Below are positions 1 to 9,646 of a DNA stretch of 64,000 nt, one piece after another. The notes under the pieces were generated by a model. It did no database searches. It had not been told where the DNA came from and saw nothing but the letters and a program-made list of their open reading frames with translations. Made by a program: the position numbers and the translations under genes. The DNA comes from Janthinobacterium sp. (GTDB taxonomy: Bacteria; Pseudomonadota; Gammaproteobacteria; Burkholderiales; Burkholderiaceae_D), in NCBI GenBank assembly GCA_003133225.1, contig PKWL01000016.1, forward strand, positions 1 to 64,000. Reading direction: 5' to 3'. The stretch's first letter is position 1. Each line of letters begins with the position of its first letter.

Positions 1-1095
1 AGAGATGTGTATAACCGCATGGGCTATTGGGTATGGGAAGGCAATTGGATCTGGGCCCATGGCCGCTGGTCCGCGCCACCGCAGCCGGGTTACGGCTGGG
101 TCAACCCTTATTATGAAAATCGCGGCGGTTCGGTCGTGTTCGTCAACGGCTTCTGGGCTGCACCGGGCGTGTCGTTTGTGACGCCATCGGTTAGCGTCAA
201 CATCGCGTTCGCTATAGTGGGAGCCGGTGTCGTTGCCGGCCCTCGGCCAATTGGGCCTGAAGGTGTATTTGTGCCGCCGCCACCCGGCTCGCGCTTTGGC
301 CTCATTGTGCCTGCGCCGATCGGTACTGCTCCTGCCGTTGTCACCAGCGCTCCGCCCGTCATCAGGGAAGGGATGCGCATTCATGTCAACAACAATAGCA
401 ACAATTCGACCATCATCAATAATGTGACCAACGTCACCAACGTCACCAACGTGACCATAGTCGCGCCGGCCAGCGCTACCGCAAACGGTCAAGCAATCAA
501 TCGATCGATCCCGGGCCAAGCCCATCTCGCTGCGGCGCTGCCGCCGGTGATCAAAGCCACAGCTCCTGTGCCTGCCTCAGCCAAGGCAATTCCTGCATAT
601 GTGGCGGGACGCGCGCCGATCGCCTTGCCGCCAGGGCAAATCGTGCGCTCTGAAGAGTTGCAATCTCACGTGCATGCGCATACTGCAGACCTACCCCATC
701 AGGCATCGCTGGCGCCAGTTGCCGTATCGCGCCCGCCAGCTGTCAGCGCCCCTGCAGCGCCGCATTCTGTCTCTGCCGACAACCAGCTGGCGCGTGAAAA
801 AAGTGTTGCGAAACAATCAGACCGTGCGTCCGCGCCGCAAAATAAAATACGCCAAGATATCGCTGCCAAGGAGCGTGTCACGCCAGCAAGCGAGAACAAG
901 CCGGCACCGTCCGATCAGGCGTCGGCAATAACAAAAAATGGGGCCAAGCCACAACCAGTCGCTTTCAAAATCGCCAATCCGGATGAAAAACAAAAACCGT
1001 CTCAAAAGCTTAAAAAGGACGCGGACAAGAAGAAGGACGTAAAAAAACCCAAAGATGAGGAAAAACATGGGGAGAAAAAACAGGAACATAAATGA
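1..1095 (+). CDS. YXWXXGXW-repeat protein, C-terminal part (5' end outside window)
   Basis: The reading frame is open from base 1, so the true start lies upstream; the GTG at 7 is only the first start-like codon. The visible N-terminal part carries aromatic/glycine repeats (YWVWEGNWIWAHGRW, then GYGWVNPYYE), the hallmark of YXWXXGXW-repeat envelope proteins. A proline/valine-rich stretch follows, then an Asn/Thr-rich segment near residues 125-150, a long Ala/Pro-rich low-complexity region and a strongly Lys/Glu-rich tail. No catalytic domain is visible. The composition suggests a secreted or outer-envelope structural protein, which is inference; the function is unknown. Confidence 0.75.
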   Translation, partial: RDVYNRMGYWVWEGNWIWAHGRWSAPPQPGYGWVNPYYENRGGSVVFVNGFWAAPGVSFVTPSVSVNIAFAIVGAGVVAGPRPIGPEGVFVPPPPGSRFGLIVPAPIGTAPAVVTSAPPVIREGMRIHVNNNSNNSTIINNVTNVTNVTNVTIVAPASATANGQAINRSIPGQAHLAAALPPVIKATAPVPASAKAIPAYVAGRAPIALPPGQIVRSEELQSHVHAHTADLPHQASLAPVAVSRPPAVSAPAAPHSVSADNQLAREKSVAKQSDRASAPQNKIRQDIAAKERVTPASENKPAPSDQASAITKNGAKPQPVAFKIANPDEKQKPSQKLKKDADKKKDVKKPKDEEKHGEKKQEHK

Positions 1096-1562
1096 GATGG
1101 AACACCTCATGTGATTAGCAATCGATTGGGAACGAAGTCACTGGCTTGACCTGATCGTGGGGCCAGTTGTTGGCGCGATCAGGGAAAGAAATGGGAAAAA
1201 AATGTGGTTTTCCGGAGAGAATTTCGGACGTTTCTTGGACGCTCTTCGTAAATACGAGCTCATCGGTCTGCGACCAGGGGCATGTCGAGTAAGGCTGGCG
1301 CCCGCTGGCAGCGCTACCTGTTATCCTTGCCTTCTTGGGGCGGTTCATGCCATTTTCGGGCGAATGTCCACCAGCCGCGCATACAGGCGCGTCATGGATT
1401 CGACCAGTTCCAGCGGTAAGGATGGAAATTTTCAAGGTGGCGTGTTTGGTCGTAACCAAATTGCCGGGCCTGCTTATTAAACGACGTCGGAGGCGACGTC
1501 AGGAATCGGCTTGAAGGAATGGTACGGACAATAGCAGATCAAAAACGATAACGGCCAAACCT
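1096..1562. other. intergenic, no gene recognised
   Basis: Open frames of about 110 codons exist on both strands, but neither resembles a protein I know and neither has a convincing ribosome binding site. On the minus strand around 1330-1420 one frame reads ELVESMTRLYARLVDIRPK, which looks protein-like and may be a coding remnant. I could not assign it. Confidence 0.4.
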
Positions 1563-2930
1563 ATGACTTTGAAAATATCCAGGATTCTTCACGCCGGTTA
1601 CGTCTTTGAGTGCAACGATACACTGGTCGCTTTTGATCCCATTTTCGAAAATCCCTTTAGCCGGAATTGCTACGCCTTTCCCGATGTTAGGTTTGATCAC
1701 GAGCAGATCAGAAATTTGAAGTTTGCGGCCGTTTTCATTTCTCATTATCATGATGATCACTGCTCGCTTGACAGCCTGGATTTTCTGCATCGAACGACGC
1801 CGATCTATATTTACTGTCTCTTTGATGAACTCTTCGCCATGATCAGAGAGTTGGGTTTCCTCAATGTTCGCCAATTGCAAACCAACGTTCCAGTCAATGT
1901 CGGGCCGTTTGAAATTTTTCCACGAAAAGCATTGGACTCGGAAGTCGATTCGATGTTTCAAATTAAGGCAGTCGGTCTCAATGTACTAAATGTCGTTGAT
2001 GCGTGGATCGATCCGGGGGCCCTAACTGAGCTGGCCCATGACGCCCCCTGGGACATGGTGCTGTGGCCGTTTCAAACGATGCGCGAAATTGAAGTGCTGT
2101 CGCCGTCCAGGGCCGCTATCGCGCCGTTAGCATTGCCGCTGGAATGGCTAGAGCAACTCAAGATATTAAATCCCAGATATGTGGTGCCGAGTTCCTGTCA
2201 ATTTCTTCAGGAAACCTGGTCTTGGTACAACCACGCTTTTTTTCCGATTTCCTATAGGCAGTTTCAACAAGACGTGGAATTCATGCTGCCGAGTACGCGG
2301 GTGCTTAGGTTAAATCCGGCGGTGTCGGTGATCTTGGACCATGAGTCGCTCCAAGCATCGTCGCCGTTGGACTGGGTCTTGCCGGTCGGGGAGCAGAACG
2401 TCGATTATCGCTATGAGGGAAATGTCGAGCCGCCGGGCACGGCCGAAATCGCACGCCACTTCCCGTCGCTCGCCGCGCAGCAGAGCGACCGGGTAATACA
2501 CTACTGTCATGTTGGCTTGCTTGCGAAATATAGGCAGATGGAGCTTGCACCAGATAGTTTTTTCCAAAAGGAGCGCATGTGGCGATTGTCCGTCTATGAC
2601 CATATGGGGACGGCTATGCATTTCCACTATCGCGTGGGGGGCGATGCCATAGCACACCTGGTCGACGGCCACGCCCCCTTATCCTGGACCACCGAGATCC
2701 CGATTTCAAAATTTTATGCCGCACTAGAGGACGGCGAGTCGCTCACCTCAATGTATTTGCGTATTAACGACGTGATTTTCGACGATGACATCGAAAAGGA
2801 ACTTCAAGCGGCAGATATTCTCGATGATCCCTTGATCCGCTGCCTATTTAACGATGTTTTCGGCGCTTACCAAGCCGCGCAGTTGCGGCGGCTAAAGGTA
2901 CGTAATTCTCCTTTGGGTAAGGGGAAATAA
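1563..2930 (+). CDS. metallo-beta-lactamase-fold hydrolase of unknown substrate
   Basis: The 455-residue protein has the metal-binding signature HYHDDH at residues 61-66 (HxHxDH), preceded by a hydrophobic strand (AAVFIS), as in MBL-fold hydrolases of the UlaG/RomA-like type. The N-terminus (ISRILHAGYVFECNDTLVAF) matches the first beta-strands of that fold. About 200 C-terminal residues extend beyond a minimal MBL domain and are not recognised. There is no signal peptide, so it is probably cytosolic. It stands alone, with more than 400 bp on either side, so context gives no substrate. The fold is well supported; the specific activity is not. Confidence 0.75.
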   Translation: MTLKISRILHAGYVFECNDTLVAFDPIFENPFSRNCYAFPDVRFDHEQIRNLKFAAVFISHYHDDHCSLDSLDFLHRTTPIYIYCLFDELFAMIRELGFLNVRQLQTNVPVNVGPFEIFPRKALDSEVDSMFQIKAVGLNVLNVVDAWIDPGALTELAHDAPWDMVLWPFQTMREIEVLSPSRAAIAPLALPLEWLEQLKILNPRYVVPSSCQFLQETWSWYNHAFFPISYRQFQQDVEFMLPSTRVLRLNPAVSVILDHESLQASSPLDWVLPVGEQNVDYRYEGNVEPPGTAEIARHFPSLAAQQSDRVIHYCHVGLLAKYRQMELAPDSFFQKERMWRLSVYDHMGTAMHFHYRVGGDAIAHLVDGHAPLSWTTEIPISKFYAALEDGESLTSMYLRINDVIFDDDIEKELQAADILDDPLIRCLFNDVFGAYQAAQLRRLKVRNSPLGKGK

Positions 2931-3335
2931 AACTTGTTGCCGGGAGTTGCACGGGTCACAGGATTGGCCCGACTGGCCGCATGGGCGCGGAATTGGCCCC
3001 AGGAAGTCCTGGCGTTCTGTGCCTTTGACGTGGCCAAATATTTCTGGGAACCATAGGCTGCCAGGTTTTTCTTGTCAATCGGGGATCGTTGCCTAATATG
3101 TTCGTATATGCGTTGCTAGGTTGGGAGTTGCCAGCCTTGCTGCTCGTCACGGGGTTTGATGCCTTTCGGCTGGGGCCTGTGCAGCGGATGCTCATGCGTT
3201 GGCCGGGCGCCTGCTGGGCGATCGGGCCGAGAACCCTCTTCATCGGTGCGACCGAAGAATCCAGAAGCGAAAAAAGGCGTCATCTCGATTTTCTTCCGAT
3301 CGTTGTTTGTCTTGATTTTCTTCAAGGAGCCAATC
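2931..3335. other. intergenic, no gene recognised
   Basis: This stretch separates the MBL-fold gene from the peroxiredoxin. The peroxiredoxin frame stays open upstream to about 3156, but the translation there is Cys/Arg/Gly-rich and unlike the family, so I treat it as leader. The ribosome binding site AAGGAG at 3324-3329 fixes the start at 3336. I see no OxyR-like site that I could defend. Confidence 0.4.
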
Positions 3336-4019
3336 ATGTTATTACGACTCAATGATATTGCCCCCGACTTCAACGCCAATACCAGTCAGGGACCAATTAA
3401 TTTTCACGAATGGATGGGGAACAGCTGGGCGATCCTGTTCTCCCACCCGAAGGACTTTACACCGGTTTGCACCACGGAACTCGGTTACATGGCCAAGATC
3501 CAGCCCGAGTTCACCAAGCGCAATTGCAAGCTCATCGGCTTGAGCGTGGATCCCGTCGAAAACCACATAGCTTGGGCCAAGGACATCGAAGAAACCCAAG
3601 GATACTTGCCACGCTATCCGATGATCGGCGATACCGAGCTCGCGGTATCTAAACTCTACAACATGCTGCCGGCAGACGAGGTTGGCACGTCGGAACGGCG
3701 CACGGCCGCCGCCAATGCGACGGTTCGCTCGGTATTTGTCATTGGCCCGGACAAGCGGATCAAGTTGATGTTGACCTATCCGATGACTACCGGCCGGAAC
3801 TTTGATGAAATTTTGCGCGTGCTCGATTCCATCCAACTCACCCAGGAGTACAAGGTGGCGACGCCGGTCAACTGGAAGCAAGGCGAAGACGTGATCATCG
3901 CGGCGTCGGTGAACGATGAAGATGCGAGCAAGCTGTTCCCCGAGGGCTGGAAGAGCATCAAGCCTTACCTGCGGGTGGTCAAGCAACCTAAAAAAGTGCA
4001 GCGGCCCACATCGGGGTAG
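3336..4019 (+). CDS. 1-Cys peroxiredoxin (Prx6/AhpC-TSA family)
   Basis: This thiol peroxidase reduces hydrogen peroxide and organic hydroperoxides. The protein has 227 residues, normal for the Prx6 group. The peroxidatic cysteine is Cys45 in HPKDFTPVCTTELG, and the C-terminal dimerisation half (LTYPMTTGRNFDEILRVLDS) is intact. The start at 3336 is preferred over the longer open frame because AAGGAG sits 6 bp upstream and MLLRLNDIAPDF is the family N-terminus. It is a stand-alone gene and probably a cytosolic oxidative-stress defence enzyme. The family call is very secure; the physiological reductant is not visible. Confidence 0.93.
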   Translation: MLLRLNDIAPDFNANTSQGPINFHEWMGNSWAILFSHPKDFTPVCTTELGYMAKIQPEFTKRNCKLIGLSVDPVENHIAWAKDIEETQGYLPRYPMIGDTELAVSKLYNMLPADEVGTSERRTAAANATVRSVFVIGPDKRIKLMLTYPMTTGRNFDEILRVLDSIQLTQEYKVATPVNWKQGEDVIIAASVNDEDASKLFPEGWKSIKPYLRVVKQPKKVQRPTSG

Positions 4020-4464
4020 CAAAGCATTCTTGCTCGCCGCAACTGATGGCGCCCCATGCTTTTTAAGCGGGTCGGCACGGGCGAATCGTATCTGCTGGCG
4101 GCGCTGATACTAGCGCCGCGGCCGTAATTGGTCCAATAGGCCAGGCGCTTAAAACGTTGCTGATAGGCGCCACCGGCCGGGAAGCAGCGGGCCACGTTTT
4201 TAAACATGGCGGCCCACCTCGCCGGCAGGATGTGTCACCTCCAACGCAGTACGCCGATGCCCATTGGGGGAAGCTGCGCACTACATGGCCAAGTTCGTCT
4301 TCCAGATGCTCACTTAGGGGGCGAGGGCGCCTTCATGTCGGTCGAGGGCCATGGGAAATTGGCGCCGGCGTCAATACGGTGTCGAGGCCAGCGTCACTTC
4401 AAGCTCGAGAGCGCCCGGTTAAGTCAGGCGGCGGCGGTCGCCAGAGCTTGTGCTATCGTCATCG
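4020..4464. other. intergenic, no gene recognised
   Basis: This lies between the convergent peroxiredoxin and response-regulator genes. Short overlapping frames on both strands give Arg/Ala-rich translations without family resemblance. I see no clear hairpin with a T-run to mark a terminator. Confidence 0.35.
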
Positions 4465-5097
4465 TCAGCACTCTCCTGCATCTCCTGCATGCTGTACGGC
4501 AAACTTGATCAATTTGGCCTGACCCTCGATGCCGAGCTTGCGTTTGATGTTGAGGCGGTGCGTTTCGACCGTGCGCACGCTGAGCGCCAACTTGTGGGCG
4601 ATTTGCTTGTTCGATTGGCCATCCGCAATCTGCTGCAAGACCTCGTGTTCGCGCGCGGTCAGCTGCGAGTCATGCACCAGCGGACGGGCGAGTTGTTTGG
4701 CCAGCGACGCGCTGTAATAAATGCCGCCCGCCATCACCGTTTCAATGGCAAGTACGATGTCCTTGCCGGGCGCGTCTTTCAGCACGTAGCCGCGCGCGCC
4801 GGCCTGGATCGCTTGGGAGACATATTCGAGCTTGTCATGCATGGATAGAATCAAGACCGCAATATCTGGAAAGGCCCGCTTGAACTGGGCTGTCGCCTCG
4901 ATGCCGTTGGTGCCGCGCATATTGATATCCATTAGCACCAGGTCGACGTGGCGCAAGTGGGCCGCGGCCAGCGCGTCGGCCGCGCCTGCCGCTTCGGCCA
5001 CCACGTTGAAATGCGGTACCGCGCCCAAGCGCGCGCGCAAGCCGTCGCGCACCAGGGGATGGTCGTCAACGAGCAAGATGTTGATCTGGCCTCGCAT
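4465..5097 (-). CDS. NarL/FixJ-family response regulator
   Basis: The 210-residue protein starts with a receiver domain (INILLVDDHPLVRDGLRARL, phosphoacceptor Asp in VDLVLMDINMRGTNG, then VLILSMHD) and ends with a LuxR-type helix-turn-helix (LTAREHEVLQQIADGQSNKQIA, SVRTVETHRLNIKRKLGI). It is the DNA-binding partner of the kinase encoded just upstream on the same strand: the kinase stop and this ATG are only 4 bp apart, and a GGGAG ribosome binding site lies inside the end of the kinase gene. The pair is divergent from cstA, so cstA is a likely target, which is inference from position. All phosphorylation residues appear present. Confidence 0.92.
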   Translation of the reverse strand: MRGQINILLVDDHPLVRDGLRARLGAVPHFNVVAEAAGAADALAAAHLRHVDLVLMDINMRGTNGIEATAQFKRAFPDIAVLILSMHDKLEYVSQAIQAGARGYVLKDAPGKDIVLAIETVMAGGIYYSASLAKQLARPLVHDSQLTAREHEVLQQIADGQSNKQIAHKLALSVRTVETHRLNIKRKLGIEGQAKLIKFAVQHAGDAGEC

Positions 5098-5101
5098 AGG
5101 A

Positions 5102-6460
5102 TCAGCTCCCGATGCTCACGCGCGCCATCACCACCGTGCCGGCGGGCGAGGAAGCGAGCTGCAGTTCGCCACCGATCGCTTCCATCCGCTCCATCATGTT
5201 GCGCAAACCGATTCCGCGCTTGGGATGGAGGGCGATGCGGTCGAGGTCGAAGCCGACGCCGTCGTCGGCAATGGTGAGGCTGACTTGCCGCGCTTGGCCG
5301 CTCAGCGTGATCTCGATGCCGCTGGCGCCCGCGTGCCGTTCGCTATTGGTCAGCGCTTCCTGAGCGATGCGAAACAGGACCGTGTTGGCGACGTCGGACA
5401 AACCGCCCGTGCTTCCGGCGGCCTCGAACGAGACCGGAGTCATGTTGCTTTGGTTAAATTCATGCGCCAGATGGGCCAGCGCCGCAGCCAAGCCAAGGTC
5501 GTCTAGGATCGCCGGGCGCAGGTTGTGCGAGATGCGGCGCACCTCGCCTAATACATCGTTGAGCTGGCCGGCCGTCCGTTCGAAAATGGCGGGCGCCGTC
5601 GCTTTCTGTTCGGCATTGCCGGCAAGGTGAATGATGCCCGCTTCGATTTGCAGTTTGATCGAGACTAGCCACTGGCTGATGCCGTCGTGCAAATCGCGTG
5701 AGAGTCGGGCCCGCTCTTCTTCCTGCGATTCGACTACCCGTTGCGCCAGTGCTTTCAACTTGGCGTCGGCCCCCCGCAATTCGCTGATGTTGAGCGCCAG
5801 CCCGGAGCCGGCCACCAGCAGCGCGGACAAGATGGCAATGCCAGCGATCCACAGCATGGTGTACTCGATATTACCCGACTGTTGGGCATCTACCTTGGCC
5901 AGCGCCGCATCCACATCGTCGAGGTAAATGCCGGTGCCCAGCATCCAGCCCCAGTTGGCCAGCGGGATCACGTAACCGAGCTTGGGCGCGACCTTATGGG
6001 TCGATGGCTTGATCCAGAGGTAACGCTCAAAGCCGCCGCCGCTGCGGGCCCGCGCAACCAAGCGCTGGATGGTCGGGTTGCCGCTGGCATCGCGCAACTC
6101 CCACAGGTTCTGGCCAACGAGCTCGGGCTGGCGCGGATGCATTAGGGTGTTGCCATCCAAATCGTAAATAAAGAAATAACCGTCTTCGCCATAACTGAGC
6201 GACGACAGCAAGCGCTTGGCCTCGGCCAAGGTTGCCGGGTCCTTACGACCCGAGTCGTACAGGTGGGCGATCAAATGGGAGGCGAGCGCCACATACTGTT
6301 TCAGTTCGGCCTCCTTGCTGACAAGGTAAGCTTGCTGGATCGTGGCGCGCTGTTGTTCAGCCAACGTGATGGCCTGGTGGCGCACTGCCAGCGCGATTGC
6401 GCACAAGGCCAGGATCAGCGGCGTGATGGCCAGAAAAATGACTTTTTGCTTCAACTTCAT
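5102..6460 (-). CDS. Cache-domain sensor histidine kinase, NarX/DegS type
   Basis: With the start at 6460 the protein has 452 residues: a membrane segment at about 7-25, a periplasmic single-Cache domain (about 30-190; GYFFIYDLDGNTLMHPRQP, GWMLGTGIYLDDVD), a second membrane segment near 200-222, then a HisKA_3 domain with the phosphorylatable His258 in RLSRDLHDGISQWL, and an HATPase domain (ALTNSERHAG, DDGVGFD, KRGIGLRNMMERM). The frame is open 45 codons further upstream, but that stretch is Arg-rich and precedes the natural MKLKQKVIFLAI start. It phosphorylates the LuxR-type regulator that follows. Such Cache domains usually bind small organic ligands. Beside cstA, a pyruvate- or carboxylate-type signal is plausible but unproven. 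Confidence 0.9.
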   Translation of the reverse strand: MKLKQKVIFLAITPLILALCAIALAVRHQAITLAEQQRATIQQAYLVSKEAELKQYVALASHLIAHLYDSGRKDPATLAEAKRLLSSLSYGEDGYFFIYDLDGNTLMHPRQPELVGQNLWELRDASGNPTIQRLVARARSGGGFERYLWIKPSTHKVAPKLGYVIPLANWGWMLGTGIYLDDVDAALAKVDAQQSGNIEYTMLWIAGIAILSALLVAGSGLALNISELRGADAKLKALAQRVVESQEEERARLSRDLHDGISQWLVSIKLQIEAGIIHLAGNAEQKATAPAIFERTAGQLNDVLGEVRRISHNLRPAILDDLGLAAALAHLAHEFNQSNMTPVSFEAAGSTGGLSDVANTVLFRIAQEALTNSERHAGASGIEITLSGQARQVSLTIADDGVGFDLDRIALHPKRGIGLRNMMERMEAIGGELQLASSPAGTVVMARVSIGS

Positions 6461-6680
6461 GACGCAATCTCTGCGGCGCCGGCCGCGGTGAATTATTAGT
6501 GGTCCCAATTTTACGTCCTGGCGCCACCAATTGCCTACGTAATGGTACGCACAGATTCTGCGTAGTGGTGCGCTTGTGGCGATATTGGCATTCATGAATA
6601 CTGAATAATACGCTGCGCGCGTCCAAGCCGACGACGATCCGGTAACGCGCGGCTACCGATTTCCCACTGGAGGAGTAGTA

Positions 6681-8741
6681 ATGAACCGTCTCGCACGTCA
6701 ACTCGGATGGGCAGCGCTGGCGCTCGCCGGTGCCATATCTCTGGGCGTCATCGCCTTGCAACGGGGGGAAACCGTCAGCGCCATCTGGATCGTCATCGCC
6801 GCCGTTTGCGTGTATCTGATCGCCTACCGCTTCTACAGCAGTTTCATCGCCGAGCGCGTGCTCGGTCTCGACCCGAAGCGCATGACCCCGGCCTACAAGT
6901 TCAACGACGGCCTGGACCATGTGCCCACCAATAAGTACGTGCTGTTCGGCCATCACTTCGCCGCGATCGCCGGCGCCGGCCCCCTGGTCGGCCCCGTGCT
7001 GGCCGCCCAGATGGGTTACCTGCCTGGCGTACTGTGGATCCTGGCCGGCGTCGTATTCGCCGGCGCAGTGCAAGACTTCATGGTGCTGTTCATTTCGATG
7101 CGGCGCGACGGCCGCTCGCTTGGCGACTTGATCAAGGCTGAGCTGGGTGAAATCCCGGGTCTGATCGCTCTGCTCGGCACCTTCATGATCATGGTGATCA
7201 TCCTGGCCGTGCTGGCCCTAATCGTCGTCAAAGCGCTGACCGGTTCGCCATGGGGCAGCTTTACCGTGATGGCGACGATCCCCATCGCGCTGTTCATGGG
7301 CGTTTATTCGCGTTATTTCCGGGTCGGGCGGATCGGCGAAATTTCTTTGATCGGCTTCGTGCTGCTGATGCTAGCGATCCTGGGAGGGCAACAGGTGCAG
7401 GAAAATGCCGCGCTGGCCGCGCTGTTTACTTTTACCGGTACGCAACTGACCTGGATGCTAGTTGGCTATGGTTTCATCGCCTCGGTGCTGCCGGTTTGGC
7501 TGCTGCTAGCGCCGCGCGATTACCTATCTACTTTTCTCAAAATTGGCACCATTCTCGCCTTAGCGCTAGGCATCGTCTTAGTCGCGCCTTACTTGAAGAT
7601 GCCGGCCATGACCAAGTTCATCGACGGCTCCGGCCCGGTCTGGTCGGGTAGCTTGTTTCCTTTCCTGTTTATTACCATCGCCTGCGGCGCCGTGTCCGGC
7701 TTCCACGCGCTGATCGCCTCCGGCACCACGCCCAAGATGATCGAAAATGAAAGCCACGCGCGCTTCATCGGTTATGGCGCCATGCTGATGGAATCGTTTG
7801 TCGCGATCATGGCCCTCGTGGCCGCCTCGACCATTGAGCCAGGCATCTATTTCGCCATGAACAGCCCGGCCGCCCTGATCGGCACCACGGCCGAGTCGGC
7901 GGCGCGCGCCGTGTCGGAATGGGGCTTTTACGTCACCCCGGAAATGCTGACCCAGACTGCGCGCGACGTCGGCGAGCACACCATCATTTCGCGTGCCGGC
8001 GGCGCGCCCACGCTGGCCGTCGGCATGGCCAATATTCTGTCGGGCGTCATGGGCGGCAAGACCATGATGGCATTCTGGTACCACTTCGCGATCCTGTTCG
8101 AAGCCTTGTTCATTCTCACCGCAGTCGATGCCGGCACCCGCGCCGGCCGCTTCATGCTGCAAGACTTGTTGGGCAGCTTCGTGCCACGCCTCAAGCATAC
8201 GGAATCCGTGTTCGCCAACTTGCTGGCCACGTCGCTGTGCGTGGCGGCCTGGGGTTATTTCCTGTACCAAGGCGTGGTCGATCCTTTGGGCGGCGTCAAC
8301 ACCTTGTGGCCGCTGTTTGGCATCGCCAATCAGATGCTGGCCGGTATCGCGCTAGTGTTGGCAACTTGCGTGCTGTTCAAGATGAAACGGGGCCGTTACG
8401 CCTGGGTCACCTTGGTGCCGACCGCCTGGCTATTGCTGTGCACCCTGTGCGCAGGCTGGCAAAAAATCTTCGACGCCAATGTGCGCGTCGGCTTTTTGTC
8501 GCATGCAGCCAAATATCAGAGCGTGTTTGACGACGGCAAGTTGCTGGCCCCAGCCAAATCCGTTGCGCAAATGCGCCAGATCATCTTTAACGATTACCTC
8601 GACGCGTCGATGGCAGGCTTTTTCATGGTGGTGGTCCTTAGCGTGGTGGCATTTGGCATCCGCACCATGCTGGTGGCGCGCGCCAACAGCAAACCGAGCG
8701 CCAAGGAAAGCGCGTTTCAGCTCATGCCTACGGTGCCATGA
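6681..8741 (+). CDS. cstA: CstA/BtsT-family carbon starvation transporter
   Basis: The 686-residue polytopic inner-membrane protein matches the CstA family over its full length, including the conserved N-terminal block (YKFNDGLDHVPTNKYVLFGHHFAAIAGAGP) and ALIASGTTPKMI. Characterised relatives import pyruvate (BtsT, CstA) or are linked to peptide uptake during carbon starvation. GGAGGAG lies 5 bp before the ATG. The stop overlaps the start of the next gene by 4 bp, so the two are translationally coupled. The Cache kinase and LuxR-type regulator transcribed away from it, 220 bp upstream, are probable regulators. Pyruvate as substrate is inferred from the family. Confidence 0.93.
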   Translation: MNRLARQLGWAALALAGAISLGVIALQRGETVSAIWIVIAAVCVYLIAYRFYSSFIAERVLGLDPKRMTPAYKFNDGLDHVPTNKYVLFGHHFAAIAGAGPLVGPVLAAQMGYLPGVLWILAGVVFAGAVQDFMVLFISMRRDGRSLGDLIKAELGEIPGLIALLGTFMIMVIILAVLALIVVKALTGSPWGSFTVMATIPIALFMGVYSRYFRVGRIGEISLIGFVLLMLAILGGQQVQENAALAALFTFTGTQLTWMLVGYGFIASVLPVWLLLAPRDYLSTFLKIGTILALALGIVLVAPYLKMPAMTKFIDGSGPVWSGSLFPFLFITIACGAVSGFHALIASGTTPKMIENESHARFIGYGAMLMESFVAIMALVAASTIEPGIYFAMNSPAALIGTTAESAARAVSEWGFYVTPEMLTQTARDVGEHTIISRAGGAPTLAVGMANILSGVMGGKTMMAFWYHFAILFEALFILTAVDAGTRAGRFMLQDLLGSFVPRLKHTESVFANLLATSLCVAAWGYFLYQGVVDPLGGVNTLWPLFGIANQMLAGIALVLATCVLFKMKRGRYAWVTLVPTAWLLLCTLCAGWQKIFDANVRVGFLSHAAKYQSVFDDGKLLAPAKSVAQMRQIIFNDYLDASMAGFFMVVVLSVVAFGIRTMLVARANSKPSAKESAFQLMPTVP

Positions 8742-8941
8742 TGTTCGACGACATCGTCAAGGCCGGCCGTTATCTCGGGCAAAGCATGCGCCTAATGGTC
8801 GGCTTGCCCGAATATGATACCTATGTCGCGCACCGCGAAGTGAACCATCCGGGCGCGCCGATCATGAGTTATCAGGAATTCTTCCGCGAACGTCAGCAAG
8901 CCCGCTACGGCGGCGCCGGCAAACGGGGCGGCTGCTGCTGA
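8738..8941 (+). CDS. ybdD: YbdD/YjiX-family small protein, CstA partner
   Basis: This 67-residue soluble protein has the family core GLPEYDTYVAHREVNHP and GAPIMSYQEFFRERQQARYG, followed by a C-terminal Gly/Cys tail (RGGCC). YbdD/YjiX proteins are encoded directly after cstA or btsT in many proteobacteria and are thought to be needed for transporter activity. The ATG overlaps the cstA stop (ATGATG with the TGA inside), which implies coupled expression. The vicinal cysteines at the extreme C-terminus are a common family ending. Confidence 0.9.
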   Translation: MMFDDIVKAGRYLGQSMRLMVGLPEYDTYVAHREVNHPGAPIMSYQEFFRERQQARYGGAGKRGGCC

Positions 8942-9558
8942 TCGTCTTGGTCAGCGGGTTGGACAAGGATGTCGGCGCCAGCGTCCTGGTGGGTGCGTCG
9001 CTCCAACCGCTTCTTTGGCAACGAGCGCCGTCCTAGCTTTCCGTCAGTCCGCAGTTTATTAGCATCGCAGCACACCCGGCACGTTTTTGGACTTACCGTC
9101 GTAACGCCCTCCTTGACCGCTATGTGCCGTCAGGCGGGAAGCAGTCGCAGGCGGGGTCGCGCGACATACGCCGCCTTGGGTCCGCCGCCAGACAACGATT
9201 TGCTTCCAGTTCTTGCGCCGTGCTTTTCATGCAAGCACACGGGCGACTCCCGATGACGTCATGGGATTGGTTGGGGACGCCCACACACCCGTTTTTCCAG
9301 CTCCAGTGATCAATTCGCCACATTTTTGATACATATTTCTCTTCAATAAAAATATTCGCCATCGAGCCTAAGCCATTGTATTTATTGGCAATTTCTTCAG
9401 ACTGATTGCGCTATGAAATTTCCGCCCGGTGGATCGTTACATCGATGTGACAACTGCCCGTCATGCCGTGCGGCGGACCGGAGTTTTGGCTTGAAATCGA
9501 CGCCGATTTTAATAATTTCTGCCACAAAATCAATACCTTAAAACTTATAGCTGAGTCT
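8942..9558. other. intergenic upstream of secreted glycine-rich protein gene
   Basis: About 620 bp without a supportable gene. The 3' half (from about 9320) is AT-richer than its surroundings, consistent with a regulatory region for the gene starting at 9647. I could not identify an enhancer-type binding site by eye. Confidence 0.4.
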
Positions 9559-9574
9559 TGGCATTGACTTTGCT
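9559..9574 (+). promoter_or_regulatory. sigma-54-type -24/-12 promoter
   Basis: TGGCAT, five bases, then TTGCT. This matches the RpoN consensus TGGCAC-N5-TTGCW with one mismatch and exact spacing. It ends 72 bp before the ATG of the glycine-rich secreted protein at 9647. An overlapping TTGACT could act as a sigma-70 -35 element, but no good -10 follows at 16-18 bp. Confidence 0.55.
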
Positions 9575-9646
9575 TAGTTCGCTAGTGCCTAGCGGAATTC
9601 GGGCCGCGAGATTGAATCCACATTAACTTTTTACTAGGAAACTGCT

